Assembly: GCA_963573305.1 (NCBI GenBank)
Contig: OY754332.1
Span: 142,965,977 to 143,029,976, forward strand
Source of the DNA: Pyrrhosoma nymphula
Taxonomy: Eukaryota > Arthropoda > Insecta > Odonata > Coenagrionidae
Length of the DNA: 64,000 nt
Direction of reading: 5' to 3'
A program made the translations under genes and the position numbers. The notes under the pieces are model-generated. The model worked only from the letters and a program-made list of their open reading frames with translations. It was not told where the DNA came from and ran no database searches. This document shows, piece after piece, positions 11,737 through 22,480 of the stretch. Each line of letters begins with the position of its first letter. Within the stretch, counting starts at the first letter, position 1.

Positions 11737-11928
11737 TCGGTTTTATAATGTCTGGTTAACGCTAACCATCGGTTGGCGTAGCCTTTGCGTTAACTTGATT
11801 TTAACAGAGAGTGCGAGTTTTTTTATGTTACATTAAACTTTCGGTGACGCTGGCGTTATTGATAGGAAAACGTATCTACATCGGTTTTCATACCGAGAAA
11901 ATATTTAACCGGAGGTTATAAAACCGGG
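11737..11928. mobile_element. Unclassified dispersed repeat, copy 1 (possible MITE)
   Basis: Shares with 54695-54890 the block TTTTCATACCGAGAAAATAT followed by TTAACC and a TTATAAA-CC-GGG end, plus an upstream GTAGCCTTTGCGTTAAC-like block (GTAGGCTTTACGTTAAC in the other copy). In this copy the ends CGGTTTTATAA (11737-) and TTATAAAACCG (-11928) are inverted repeats, and GTTAACGC/GCGTTAAC form a subterminal inverted pair. That suggests a small non-autonomous DNA transposon. No coding capacity. Confidence 0.55.
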
Positions 11929-12324
11929 CCTAAAAACCGGATTGCTTATGAGTGTTCTTTTTAAATTATTTCTATATTTAGGTTTTCTATCCTTACATAT
12001 ATTATTTATTCATATCTTTACATGGGCGTTTCTTTTTTAGATCATTATGATAGTCTTTGAGCCGTTTTTGGCTAGCCGTTATACAAACAACATTTTCGCC
12101 ACGCCTTACTCTTTTTATGCAAGGTCTAGCTCGTTCGCCCACCACACAACGAGAAAAATACGCGCAAAAAATTCGGAACGGCAAAAAAAGTGTCGTTGTG
12201 GAGATGAGACCTTGCGGAAGTCTTTCCTTCCGATGTTCCCACGGTCCACCCGGAGAGAGGATTTTGCACCGTCCGGAGAGATCTTTGGTGGGCCTTGGCT
12301 ATCGGTGCACGGAGATTACGAGGG

Positions 12325-12510
12325 GAGCTGACCGAAAACTGAGGTCATTTGCGCCATTGAGGGCACGAGGGTCGGCTAGAGAAGAATCTTTAGGGATAGC
12401 AAATTTATTTTTTTAAGTCGAGACATTTTTAGGGAGATGAGAAAGGGTGGAGAAAACCCTGACGTAGGCATCCCCCTAATATTAATGAAAGACGCCAAGG
12501 GTGCGAAATT
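12325..12510 (-). mobile_element. SINE 3' half (core and tail)
   Basis: On the minus strand it reads CCCTTGGCGTCTTTCATTA, GATGCCTACGTCAGGG and TTTTCTCCACCCTTT, then a tail with CAATGGCGCAAATGACCTCA. The same core and tail recur on the minus strand at 26.9 and 63.4 kb. The tRNA-like head is missing or unrecognisable. Confidence 0.65.
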
Positions 12511-12519
12511 TTCCGAGGA

Positions 12520-14330
12520 GCTGAGTACTTTCCTTATCGTCAAGTAGCAAGTAGGGATCAGGATTCCTCTGAAAACAGCTGTGTGAGGTTTTAGGCAGAT
12601 GCGGACTGGATTTTAAGAACAAATTACAGACGATCGTGCTTGTGCAGTAGGGCAGATAAAAATGTTTGTAAATGACTATTTCTCCATGTAAATCTGATTT
12701 ACTAATTGAAAATACATTATTTACTAATATTTGATCAAGTGGTTATAATAACACGCAGAAACAGTAAGTACATAAGTTGAATGCACAGATAATATTTTAT
12801 ATTATATTTTACTTTAGGAAATTTTTCTAGGTTTTTTCCCGGTCGCCATGAGTGCTGTTGGTCTAGGAAAAGCGAAATGAGCTATTTTCGTGAATCGAAT
12901 TGGAATGCAGACATTCTGAATGAGATGTAGGTGTAAATAATCCAAATACGATCAATGGCTGAATTTATGAGTACTTGAACGTTTCACCAGTGACTACGAA
13001 ATATGACAATATTAATTAATGCTTCATCATTGAATACAACTTTGCGTCCTTTAAAACCCAATCATTTTAGCTATGGTTTATTTTAAAGGGGATGTGCAGT
13101 TTCTAAGGAATAAAATTTGGGATTAATGCATTTAATATCGTACGCGCAATGTCGGAATGAGTATTTGACAGGGCTTCGTTAAAATTGGAGCTAATGTAGT
13201 GGAGCTGAACTGAAACCATGGCTGATTTATTCCTCTATTTAATATATCTGACTAAAGGAATTCCCTCATTTCATTATTTTGACAATGGTAATTCCACAAT
13301 GTAATTTGGCAATTCATTGAATCGTTTGCCGTCAAAGTGAATCCTGGTTTTCATAAATACTATATTTCAAATACTCAAGCGGAGAGAATACTCTCTGAGC
13401 CCCAATCAGACTGAAATTTAAAAAGGGTGACAATAGACGGGTTATATCATTTCAAAGACCATAATTCATTCATCGGTAATTTTTGACAGCTCAGTACATT
13501 TTTAAAGAAAAGGGAGTGACTTAGGAAATGAGTAAAATAAATACGACCAAATTTCGAAAGTTATGGCCGGTTAACGGACAAATAATAAAAAAATTACATC
13601 AGCTTAAAATTCGAATAATTTTGGCTATGTTTGGCGTACACGTTCCAACATGTCGTAGAGTGGACGTAATTTAACATAAGCGTAGGATTCGACCGAGTTA
13701 AAAGTTATTATACAGCGCGATCTTCAGCTCTTAGACAGTTTTTTCGCAGCATTCCACTTTCAGCAGTTGAAAATTCACGTGTAAGTATTGAGGTATGGCA
13801 TCAATTACTTGACTGTAATCACGAGTTACCTCCATTAAAGGCAAAGGAATTAAGTTACCTCAATTAAAGGCAAAGGGAAAGGTTCATGAAGTACCTTACT
13901 CTTATATTGTTTCGTGAACACATTATTCGTAAATTAACTAAATTTTTATTAAGTTTGAAATTTTTTGTCGCTAATTTTTTCCAGTAAAATACGTAATATT
14001 TTTTAAAACCGCTGACTTGTAGAGGTCAAGTTACTAACGTCAATACTGACTACCCGGCCGGATTAGGCAAGTGGAATACTTGCCGTCAAAGAAGGTAGTT
14101 GGGTATTCCACGAGTCGCTAACTCTTCTTTCAACCAAATGAATCAAGTGTACGTCATTCCTCGATCTGAAATCGTGATGAAACTTCCTCACGACCATCCA
14201 TGCCTCCCTGCCTTAGAAGAACAGTGAGCCATTGCCGATTCTCAGAGTGGCAGGTCAGGAGAAGAGTCCCTTCCGCTTGTAGCAAGCTCCGCAAAATTAG
14301 GACCCAGTTAATCCCTTCAACAGTCGGAAC
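12520..14330. other. No gene seen; AT-rich, small tandem duplication
   Basis: No supported gene. At about 13824-13880 a 29- to 32-base unit containing CATTAAAGGCAAAGGAATTA is repeated once with few changes. Confidence 0.4.
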
Positions 14331-14339
14331 AGTTGACGT

Positions 14340-15110
14340 CATCACTCCGCGTGAGATGGAAATGCGACGCCCTCCAGCCCCATCCTCCCCAGCCCCTAGG
14401 AACTCGCTCCCGTTGCACTCTGGGGAGCAGTGTCACACACCCCTCCCCCATTCCTCCTCCTCCCGCCACCCCCCGCCCTTTCCGACAGCCCCAAAATCTG
14501 CATAACCAGGTCCTCTGCATCCTGCAGCGTTCATTGTCGCGGCCGTGAGAAATCGGGTCCAGTCACGGCAGCCATATTTGGGAGCAGCTGGCGTCGCTCG
14601 GAGCAGGATTCGGTGGCCGCGGACGCGAGCTATTTGAGGGGCCGGTTTTCGAGGTGCGTCCCGTGGATAGTACGGCCCGCCAGTCCCACCGCAGCTGCCG
14701 CCCGCGGAACCCCGCCTACCACAATATGGATCCACCCTCGCGCGCTATTTGATAGCGCCCCTGACTATCCGGTCGTCACACCAACGCATCCAATTCGACT
14801 CAACGGTCGCTCCGAAGGGGTGACCGAGCTACATACACCCCCTCATCTCCCCGACCCTCACACCTCCACCTCACACCCTCGAATCCACACACCCTCGGGT
14901 CCACACACTCCCCATCCAAATCTACCCCACCAATCCAGAAAGGCCTCACGAATGCTTTCGCGGTCACGGTGTGGCGCGCTAATCGGTTACCATGCGGCGG
15001 CCCGGCAAGCAAATCCATCCGTCAGTTTTTTGTTCTCGCGGCCGCACTTCATTCGCTTGATACGCATCCCCATCGGAAGGCAGGCGGCCGCACACCATTT
15101 GCATTTCTTT
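14340..15110. other. C-rich tract followed by CpG-rich block
   Basis: 14340-14500 is plus-strand C-rich (CCTCCTCCCGCC-type). 14530-15110 has many CG dinucleotides, including GCGGCCGC-like sites. An open frame of 233 codons spans 14430-15131, but its product is proline- and histidine-rich low complexity with no domain, and open frames are expected where stop codons are depleted by GC content. A CpG island, possibly an unannotated promoter or first exon, is the other reading. Confidence 0.5.
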
Positions 15111-15534
15111 CGGTCTAAGCCTACAATATAAATCCATCTATACCGTAGTGTTGCGTTCCGCAAACTATGGGGACAAAGTTCATGGTTTCAGCCTCGAGGT
15201 AGGGATAAATCTCCCATGGGTTTGCGTTGATGTCGCTGGATTCATGTCCTAAATGCGATGCAGTATGAATTCCTGCCAATCGTAGTAGTGGACTTAAGTT
15301 TTAGGCACTCCAACTGCAAAGGATTTATCGTTGAAATTGGTTTTAAAGAGAATCACACTTCGTGAAAATAAATAATTTTTACGTTTAATTGGTAAATTTT
15401 TACCCTTATTTATTTGGTACCGATCCATTATAGTGACGCAGCGTGAGAAACCCATAGTCTGTCCAAGGAAATTGTTGGGAAGATGTACATAGTGACCTAC
15501 TTCATCGAGATAAACTGATGATATACCTTCCTCC

Positions 15535-15625
15535 TTAATACCACAATCCTTGGATGAGCAAAGTATTTGTCCGAGACAGGATTCGTACCTACAACCCTTG
15601 ATTCGCCAGACTGGCAAATTAACAA
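15535..15625 (-). mobile_element. tRNA-like SINE head fragment
   Basis: On the minus strand GGCGAGGTTGTTAATTTGCC and GGTACGAATCCTG occupy A- and B-box positions about 50 bases apart. No recognisable SINE core lies downstream. Confidence 0.4.
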
Positions 15626-15629
15626 CCTC

Positions 15630-17195
15630 GCCGCGGCCGATGGAAGTATATTCTAAAACCAATACAATCGTTGCATGAGAAATTCATGCGGAAAATTCAA
15701 ACCCTTCTCTAATTCTACGAATTATACCTATTGATCTCCCGGTTGAAATTGGTTGGTACAAAGAAAAAGTAAAACTAAGAATGTCGTACAATTTTATTCT
15801 GCAACCATCACCATATGGGAAAATTGATATCCTGAATTATAGTCGGTACGTGACCATTTAAGAAACAGTTCCCTGAAATGTCTCTCAACAGATCGAAAAT
15901 TGACTTGAATTAACGTAAATCAATTGTTGTAAATAATGAATTATTCGTTTAAAGGCCATTTTTTTGGTATTGTAAGTAAGAGTTTTGGTTAAAACTTTTT
16001 TTACATATATAAACTATCTGTATACTCTTAGGTTAATTTAAGCTCCAATGAATTCTCTTATAGCTTCAGGAGTAGAAAATGGCATAAATATGCATAATCA
16101 TGGGATGCTATGCGTCCCGAGTATCAAAAGGCTGGCAATTATGCGCAGTTCATCACGATTGTGGCAAATTTTGAAGGATTCTAGCAGAGCCTCCAATGTA
16201 ACGAAAGCTACAAGCGGAACTGAAGGCACTAATTGATTAACGATTCAATAAGAGTTCCTTTTCCCCGTGAGAGGCACCCGATTCGGCACCTGGGGATCAT
16301 GAGAGGATCTCTTCAGTTTATTGCCAACTAAAGAGAGAACTTATATGAACGGCGCAGTTTCTCTCGCCTTTTACATCCACCAACACTTCATATGGTCGTC
16401 GGAAAAAGGACGTGACGCAAATCTCCTTCCTCTATTGTTTCACCTGTGAGAGAAGGCCGTGCCAATCATCATCACGAGTGAGACTCTTAAACTGACTCGC
16501 ATTTGAAAACAAATGCGTACGGAATTTCGAGTTCAAATTCTCCATTTCTCAGTTCGCTCAATTTAGGTGCTACACTCATTTGTAAACAAAGGCTGGCACT
16601 CAGAGCAAAGTGTAGGACAGAAATTGAGAAAAGCAAGAATTTTACGCAGACAATGACTGATTAGAAGCCAGATGAATTATATTTCCGTTCGTTTAACTAT
16701 TCTTATTTTCTTTTTTACGTGCTTTTAAGTATTTTCACTTGTCTATTTCTCTGTGGATCAGGGATAAACTTTTTAATCAAAATTTGACCCACTACCTAAC
16801 CAGCAATCGCTCTGTAATTTGGTAGAGAGATTTACTCCAAATGGAAATAAAATTATCAGTCATTATTTATACAAAAATCCGTTGACTCTGTCGATAATAA
16901 ATAAATTTCACATGTTTCAATTTTTCAATGAATTTTTATAGAGGGCAATGGTTTAAAGAATGAAGAATGACTGTTGCTAGAAATACCAATAACATATTTT
17001 ATAGTATTAAAAACATGTTAGTGTAGTTTTATATATTTTACAGTTAAATATTGTTGCTATAGCAAGCTGCTATTCAAATATAGCAAATATGGTGAAAGAG
17101 AAAGATTTTAAGTTTCATTATATTAATGTTATGAAATATCATTTAAACCATTTAAGCATCGGGTACGTAATGTTTTCCATGAATTTCCATTGATG
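15630..17195. other. No gene seen; AT-rich spacer
   Basis: No supported feature, no paired repeat and no long frame. Confidence 0.4.
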
Positions 17196-17199
17196 GCAA

Positions 17200-17475
17200 T
17201 TGTTTCAGGCCGACATGATAGTGGCTTGTGGGAAGAAGATTGAAGGCCAAGACGGTATGGTTGAAGACGTTCATCTCTTTATCAAGGCTTTGAGAGGATC
17301 AGCTGCATACTGGAATACAGCACTGAACGAGCTTATTGCCCAAATCAGATGCCTCGGTCCACCGACACCTTTTGTGACTAGCAACAGAGTAACCTTTCGA
17401 GTAGCATCTACCGATAATTATGTGAGATTAGTCGAAAAAAAACCAGTATTAATCATAGATGCAGACCACAGATAG
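17200..17475 (+). pseudogene. Helitron replicase/helicase fragment (Helitron_like_N)
   Basis: The 91-codon frame contains VHLFIKALRGSAAYWNTALN followed by ELIAQIRCLGPPTPFVT. This is the hallmark of the Helitron helicase-like N-terminal (Rep) region, where an RGS-x-x-YW motif precedes a LG-x-PT-x-F-x-T segment. After PFVT the expected serine-rich and D-L-x-W part is lost and a segment like LVEKKPVLI follows, which resembles a later LVE-x-NPV motif. The copy therefore carries an internal deletion or frameshift and then stops. Helitrons are rolling-circle DNA transposons. No helicase domain or terminal hairpin is visible nearby, so this is an isolated fragment. The methionine start is arbitrary. 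Confidence 0.7.
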
Positions 17476-17479
17476 GTTT

Positions 17480-18610
17480 TTCAAGAAAGACATCCCTGGC
17501 CTCATATTATACGGTTGTAAATAAACTGTAAATATACCTTTTTAAATTTAGAATGACAAGCGTTTTAATTCAGTTTTATTAATTCCACCTAAATGAGGTT
17601 AGAATTGACTACAATATTTAATGAGACGAAGACTGAAAAGTAGAAAGAAATAACATTTTTAAATAAAAACACGCATTTATAAAAAATGCACTAAAATATG
17701 TAAACAGCCACAGTACTACGAGCGATCACAGTACACGCGTGTGTCAATAAAAATAGAAACTTTATTCACAAACCTCAACGATTGCATGCATTAAATAATT
17801 TGTAGTTCTCATCACTTCGTAAAACTTTCTCATCACAATTCTGTTTGATTAGTTATACTTAGTTAAGTTTAACACTTACCAAAAATTGCTATTATCTTAT
17901 CAGGGCAATTATTATCTCACGACCCTATTATATATCAATGAAACAGCGAAAGTTCTCCACAGTTTATTTTACATCTCTTTATACATTCGTACTTAAATAA
18001 TGCCGAGCTATGCGAACTTGGTAACTATAACTTGGAGTTTTATAAACAATCTTACTTTTACTGAATCATGATTTCTTCGCGTGAACAAGATAAGCTTTGT
18101 AGCACGCTTTGATTTTAATTGAAATGCCCAAATGCTGTGATCGATCGTAGAACTGTGGCTGCTAACAAAAGTTATTACCTTCTATTTAGTGCATTTCTCC
18201 ACCATATTGCTACCGTGAAAAAATTGACGTAGGTATCCCAAATAATAATCTCTAAACTGGCGAAACTAGGATTTCGCTGGCCTCCCCGGAATACGTTTAG
18301 AACACCACCTGGAAGTGCACACTTGGAGGAGGCAGCTCCAAGCCTCCGTGGGAAACGAGAAAAGCCTGGAGAGCGCTGCGAAGTTCCCGCCAGCTATATC
18401 GGCAGAACGATAAAAGTCGAGCTGCGAGTCATTCGGGTGCCGTAAACGATCCAAAAGGTGAATGGGACGGACTTAAAACTCCACGAAGACAGCGTGAGGT
18501 GGACTTGGGCGAACGGAGAGAGACCGATATCATCCGGAGACTTGGAAACAATCTCGAACGATCCTAAGTATTATTTTTATCCTGCGGGTCGGGCGGCTGT
18601 CTCGACAACT
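17480..18610. other. No gene seen
   Basis: AT-rich to 18250, then moderately GC-rich. The frames at 18266-18646 have no recognisable domain. Confidence 0.35.
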
Positions 18611-18619
18611 CGATGGCAG

Positions 18620-19290
18620 CGACCGGAGGAGGAGGAGGTTCGATAGGAGGACGGGAGAGGGGGAAGGGTTGGATGTTTGGCAGGGGGTGAGGCTGGGGGG
18701 AGGGTCAGGGACTGGCTGGGAGCACGGATGGAGGCTGGATGTAGTTTGAAAGTGCAATGGGGCGTCGCACTCCCTATCGGCCGGGATAAAGCCGAAGCGG
18801 GAGAGTCGCAAGCGAGGCGGAAGGACCCTGGGGGTGGGCGACGGGGGGGGGGGGAGGGACGGGGGGAGGGGCGGAAGGAGGGAAAGGAGAGTGGAGGAAG
18901 ATGACAGACAACCAGGGCAGAGCCCACTGGCGATGACGTGTTCTGGACACGGGATGGCTGAACCGGGAGAAAGGGTGTGATAGCCGAAGAAAGCAGAAAG
19001 GGGACGGAACCATGGGCGGGGGGGGTGGGCAGGGGAAGTGAGTTAGGGGTTTGTGTGGGGGAAAATGCAGGGGGGAAGGACGGGGGACAAAGGGGGGAGT
19101 GGAGGGGACAGGGTAAGCGATAGAATCGAGAAAGGATTTAGGCCGAAGGTTTTTTTCCCAAGGAGGCGGCAGGGGCGTACGGAAAGGGTGTTCAGTGTCG
19201 GATGTGAGCGGCAGAGGCCCGGCGTCTCCCGGATCCCCTTCTCCCCCCCGGAAGGGTACAGGGGTACACTTACTTCCCCCCAGCAATAGC
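18620..19290 (+). other. Strongly G-rich strand-skewed block
   Basis: The plus strand carries many runs of 4-12 G (for example 18840-18855 and 19016-19030), with very few C runs until about 19230. The spacing of G runs is compatible with several G-quadruplexes. Minus-strand frames (18577-18927, 18774-19325) give proline-rich low-complexity peptides that I reject as genes. Confidence 0.75.
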
Positions 19291-19299
19291 GAGGGCCCC

Positions 19300-21660
19300 T
19301 CACTCTCTCCGCAGGGCATACACATCCCCGCGTGCGGCAGCTGAACCTTTGATATTCCCCCTTTCCCGCGCTCAACGGGACAGCCACGCTTCGCACAGTG
19401 TCATCGGTAAACCCTTAAACAGTTAAGCTTCGCTACGTGCGTTGGCATCATTTCCCTAGCTCGTCGGGTCCGCTTATACGAAACTGATGAGATGTGGGTT
19501 TGGAGGAGGATGGCGCAGATAACTTGGGCAAGGAGGGAAGATGAGAAGCGGACTCAGGTGCAGGAGGAAATAGGAAGTTACATACATACATGTCCATCAA
19601 GCCGTTCCCTTTCGCGGAAAGTACTATTGAAAGAGCTTTATTCTCGGTGTGAGGCCTCGATAAAACTGGTTCTGTTTCCATAATCTCTAATAACAACGGG
19701 ACCAATACATTCATACCTATCTTTCCGTTCCCGTTCGGGGCAATCATGCTTCAAAAGATCTTAATTATCGGGGTTGAAATATTACCTGAAATATGGCTCC
19801 CTTTTTATTATTTCTTCCATGCTGCCCAATCTTTGTATAACCCTTTTGCTTCAGTAACATTCATACTTTGCTTCACACACGCCCTCCTGTTCTTAAGACT
19901 CAATATTTTTCCTTTTAAGAGTCACTTCAACCACATTCACCAATGGCCGAGAATATTGGAAGGAAGCAGATAGCAGACTGGAAAAGGGTATTGAGAGGTA
20001 ACGGGATGTTAAAGAGGGTGCTGAAGGGGATGATGTTGGAGAGGGAAGGGCGAAGGTATGAAAAGAATCGGAATTTTTGACGCTTTGAAGGGAGACAGAG
20101 GACACGAAGGATTCAAGAGGATGAACAGGAACTGTACTGGACCCGAACAATATTGTTAAAACGCAAAAGATGATGTAACCCATTTAATCAAGGGTACTGG
20201 ATGAAGATCATATTTCAGACAAAAAAGAGTTTTAAAAATCAAAGTGCTGGGGGAAATTCCGATAGGTATATTCTGTGTCCCATGCGTGCCATAGTTGCAA
20301 AACTTGAATGGTAAGGAAAGGATAGGGGAAAATATTAGAAAATTGTGCTTGGAGTAGGTTGTAGAGGGCAAAGAGAAACTTTGATAAACGGACAAAGAAG
20401 AGAGCAAAGTGAAGATGAAGTATGACAAAGAACGGATTAAAAACGGAGAGCATTCGAAGGGACTGGAATAGGTGAATCGTGATTACGGGCGCTGGGATGC
20501 TGAAGGTAGTATCAAATGAAAGAATGTTAGGCAAAAGAGGGAGGAAAACTTCCTAAGTCATGGACGGCAGTTGGGGGCATTCAGAGCTAAAGAGCGAAAT
20601 AAATAAGGTGTATCAGCGAAATAGCATTTGCAAATTCTGGTAAGGCCCAACGCTCCTCCTGAGATAAGATCGACCGCGGGATCGTTTGCCATTTCGCGCG
20701 GCGAGCGGAGGCTCTCTTCAACGTTCGCAATTTTTCTTCCTACTTTTTCATCAAATTAACTGAGAAGATGAGAGTCCAGATGCGAATTTTCAATGCCGTC
20801 ATGTTCCCACAGTGCATCTAGCATTTCAGGCATTAGATGGATTTATAGGCAGATTTATCGGTGATAGATATATAGGTGTTGGCAGTTGGATCGATTCACG
20901 CATATTTCAGCCGATAAAGGGTCAAGAACTTATTTACATCATTGAGCTCCAGTAGTTTAAAACTTTTCCGCTAGTACAAACGTCAGCTCATTCCACTAGA
21001 ATCGGATTACTTTATTACCAAACGTATTACAGCCATAAGAAAACACCAGATACAATCACTAAAAAGCTTAAATAAGCCGAGTTTGCTTCAGAAGTACTCT
21101 TACTCGAGATGACACAAAGTACGAATAAACAAAACTTAACAAAGAACCGGTTCATAAACTATACACTCAACTATGCTACATATTTCAGTGAATGTTTGTA
21201 CCCATTTCGGAAATTTTCTTTCGCCTTATTTTAATTAGTTTTCTGCCAATCATCGTCCATAATACCCATGCCATTCACAAATACCAAAGTTCACGAAAAG
21301 AACCCAAGTAATATCAACTTCTTCAGGTTTTTACTTCAATATCACCAATATCAACTTCTTTGTAAACTTTTCTTCACGCTCCATCAAATATATTACTTTC
21401 GTGAGTAACTAATGTAACGTTTTATCGGTACATTTTTCTATGTGTGCTTTTACATAGAAGAAATATGTCATCTGAAGGGCGAAAAGAGGTTAAAACATTT
21501 GTTTCGACACATGTCCAAGATAAGAAAAATAAGTATTAAAATCTCAACTTCTCTTCTCACCAATAAATATATATAAATATATATATATATATATAAACAC
21601 AAATATAAATATACTTTTTAAAACACAGGCACACGAAAATTAAAAGGACACTCACAGAAT
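19300..21660. other. No gene seen; possible LINE-tail debris at ~19950-20130
   Basis: No convincing gene. Around 19950-20130 the plus strand has a charged, K/R/E-rich frame (GMMLEREGRRYEKNRNF) reminiscent of LINE C-terminal tails, but the motif is too weak to call. Confidence 0.3.
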
Positions 21661-21663
21661 AAT

Positions 21664-21705
21664 TTGCGGACGTTTCGACGGGCAAGCCGCCATCGTCAAC
21701 GACAA
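21664..21705 (-). ncRNA. Hammerhead-like motif (degenerate)
   Basis: On the minus strand TTGACGA (21699-21693) is followed by one base, a hairpin GGCGG-CTTGC-CCGTC, GAA (21676-21674), the palindrome ACGT (21673-21670) and C (21669). The first C of the CTGANGA box is T. Outer stem I pairing is weak. Confidence 0.4.
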
Positions 21706-21963
21706 GAGACTAACTAGTGGTCTGTTACCTCGGGTGGGGGGGGGGGAAGCGGAACAGGAGAAGGGAAGGGGACTGGTGGGGAGGGAGCAAGGGGTTGCTA
21801 TTGGTCAGTGGGCCAAGTTAAGCCCGGGCGATTCAAATGCTCTTAAGCACCAGATGAAAGCCATCTCGCGAGTCCTCAGTTCAATATTAGTTGCTGATTC
21901 GGGGAGAGCTTCTAATATAGAGAGAGAGAAACATTTATTGAAGGTCTTACGATGTATATATAT

Positions 21964-22153
21964 ATATATAAATTCAAACTTACAGGAGGTAGGAGAAATA
22001 GGAAAAGATAAAGAATTCGTTCTTACGGAACGTTTCGAACCAGTTGGTCCTTCGTCAGCTCTAGAAGGACCAACTGGTTCGAAACGTTCCGTAAGAACGA
22101 ATTCTTTATCTTTTCCTATTTCTCCTACCTCCTGTAAGTTTGAATTTATATAT
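21964..22153. repeat. Perfect 90-bp inverted repeat with hammerhead-like motif
   Basis: Arms 21964-22053 and 22064-22153 are exact reverse complements with a 10-base spacer (GTCAGCTCTA). On the minus strand across the left arm and spacer: CTGACGA, one A, hairpin GGACC-AACT-GGTTC, GAA, palindrome ACGT, then T. The arms end in TATATA, next to (TA)n tracts on both sides. Perfect identity implies recent formation or ongoing arm conversion. The 177- and 158-codon frames across this area are translations of the palindrome plus TA repeat, not genes. Confidence 0.9.
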
Positions 22154-22182
22154 TTGTGGCCAATTGGCGAAAACTTCCAAAG

Positions 22183-22183
<1 letters not shown>

Positions 22184-22266
<83 letters not shown>
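22184..22266. repeat. (TA)n microsatellite, ~41 units
   Basis: Uninterrupted TA tract immediately downstream of the 90-bp inverted repeat. Confidence 0.98.
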
Positions 22267-22272
<6 letters not shown>

Positions 22273-22334
22273 CTTTGCCACAGGTGGGGCGGAAATAAAT
22301 ATAGAAACACAAAAAGAAGAACACTAACACACTA

Positions 22335-22390
22335 TACGTTCTGATATTTCGACAGCCGAAAAGCTGCCTTTCTCACAGAAGGAAGGATAC
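22335..22390 (-). ncRNA. Hammerhead-like motif (degenerate)
   Basis: Minus strand: a CTGTGAGAA box (degenerate CTGATGAA), hairpin GGCAGC-TTTTCG-GCTGTC with one G-T pair, GAA (22350-22348), palindrome ATAT (22347-22344) and C (22343). TTCT before the box can pair with AGAA after the C. Same layout as the motif at 21.7 kb, including a nearby AACAC-type stretch and a TA tract. Confidence 0.35.
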
Positions 22391-22440
22391 AGAAGTTTAT
22401 TTTTATTTAAATTATCGCGCGTGTGATTTTCCACGTACTC

Positions 22441-22478
<38 letters not shown>
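22441..22478. repeat. (TA)n microsatellite, ~19 units
   Basis: Uninterrupted TA tract. Confidence 0.97.

Positions 22479-22479
<1 letters not shown>

Positions 22480-22480
<1 letters not shown>

Noticed and set aside
14430..15131. 233-codon plus frame, the longest in the window
   Set aside because: Low-complexity Pro/Ser/His composition, no domain, GC-rich context and overlapping minus frames.
21734..22281. Frames of 177 (plus) and 158 (minus) codons sharing an identical internal peptide
   Set aside because: The shared peptide arises because a perfect inverted repeat is read from both strands, and the ends are TA-repeat translations (IYIYIY). No domain.
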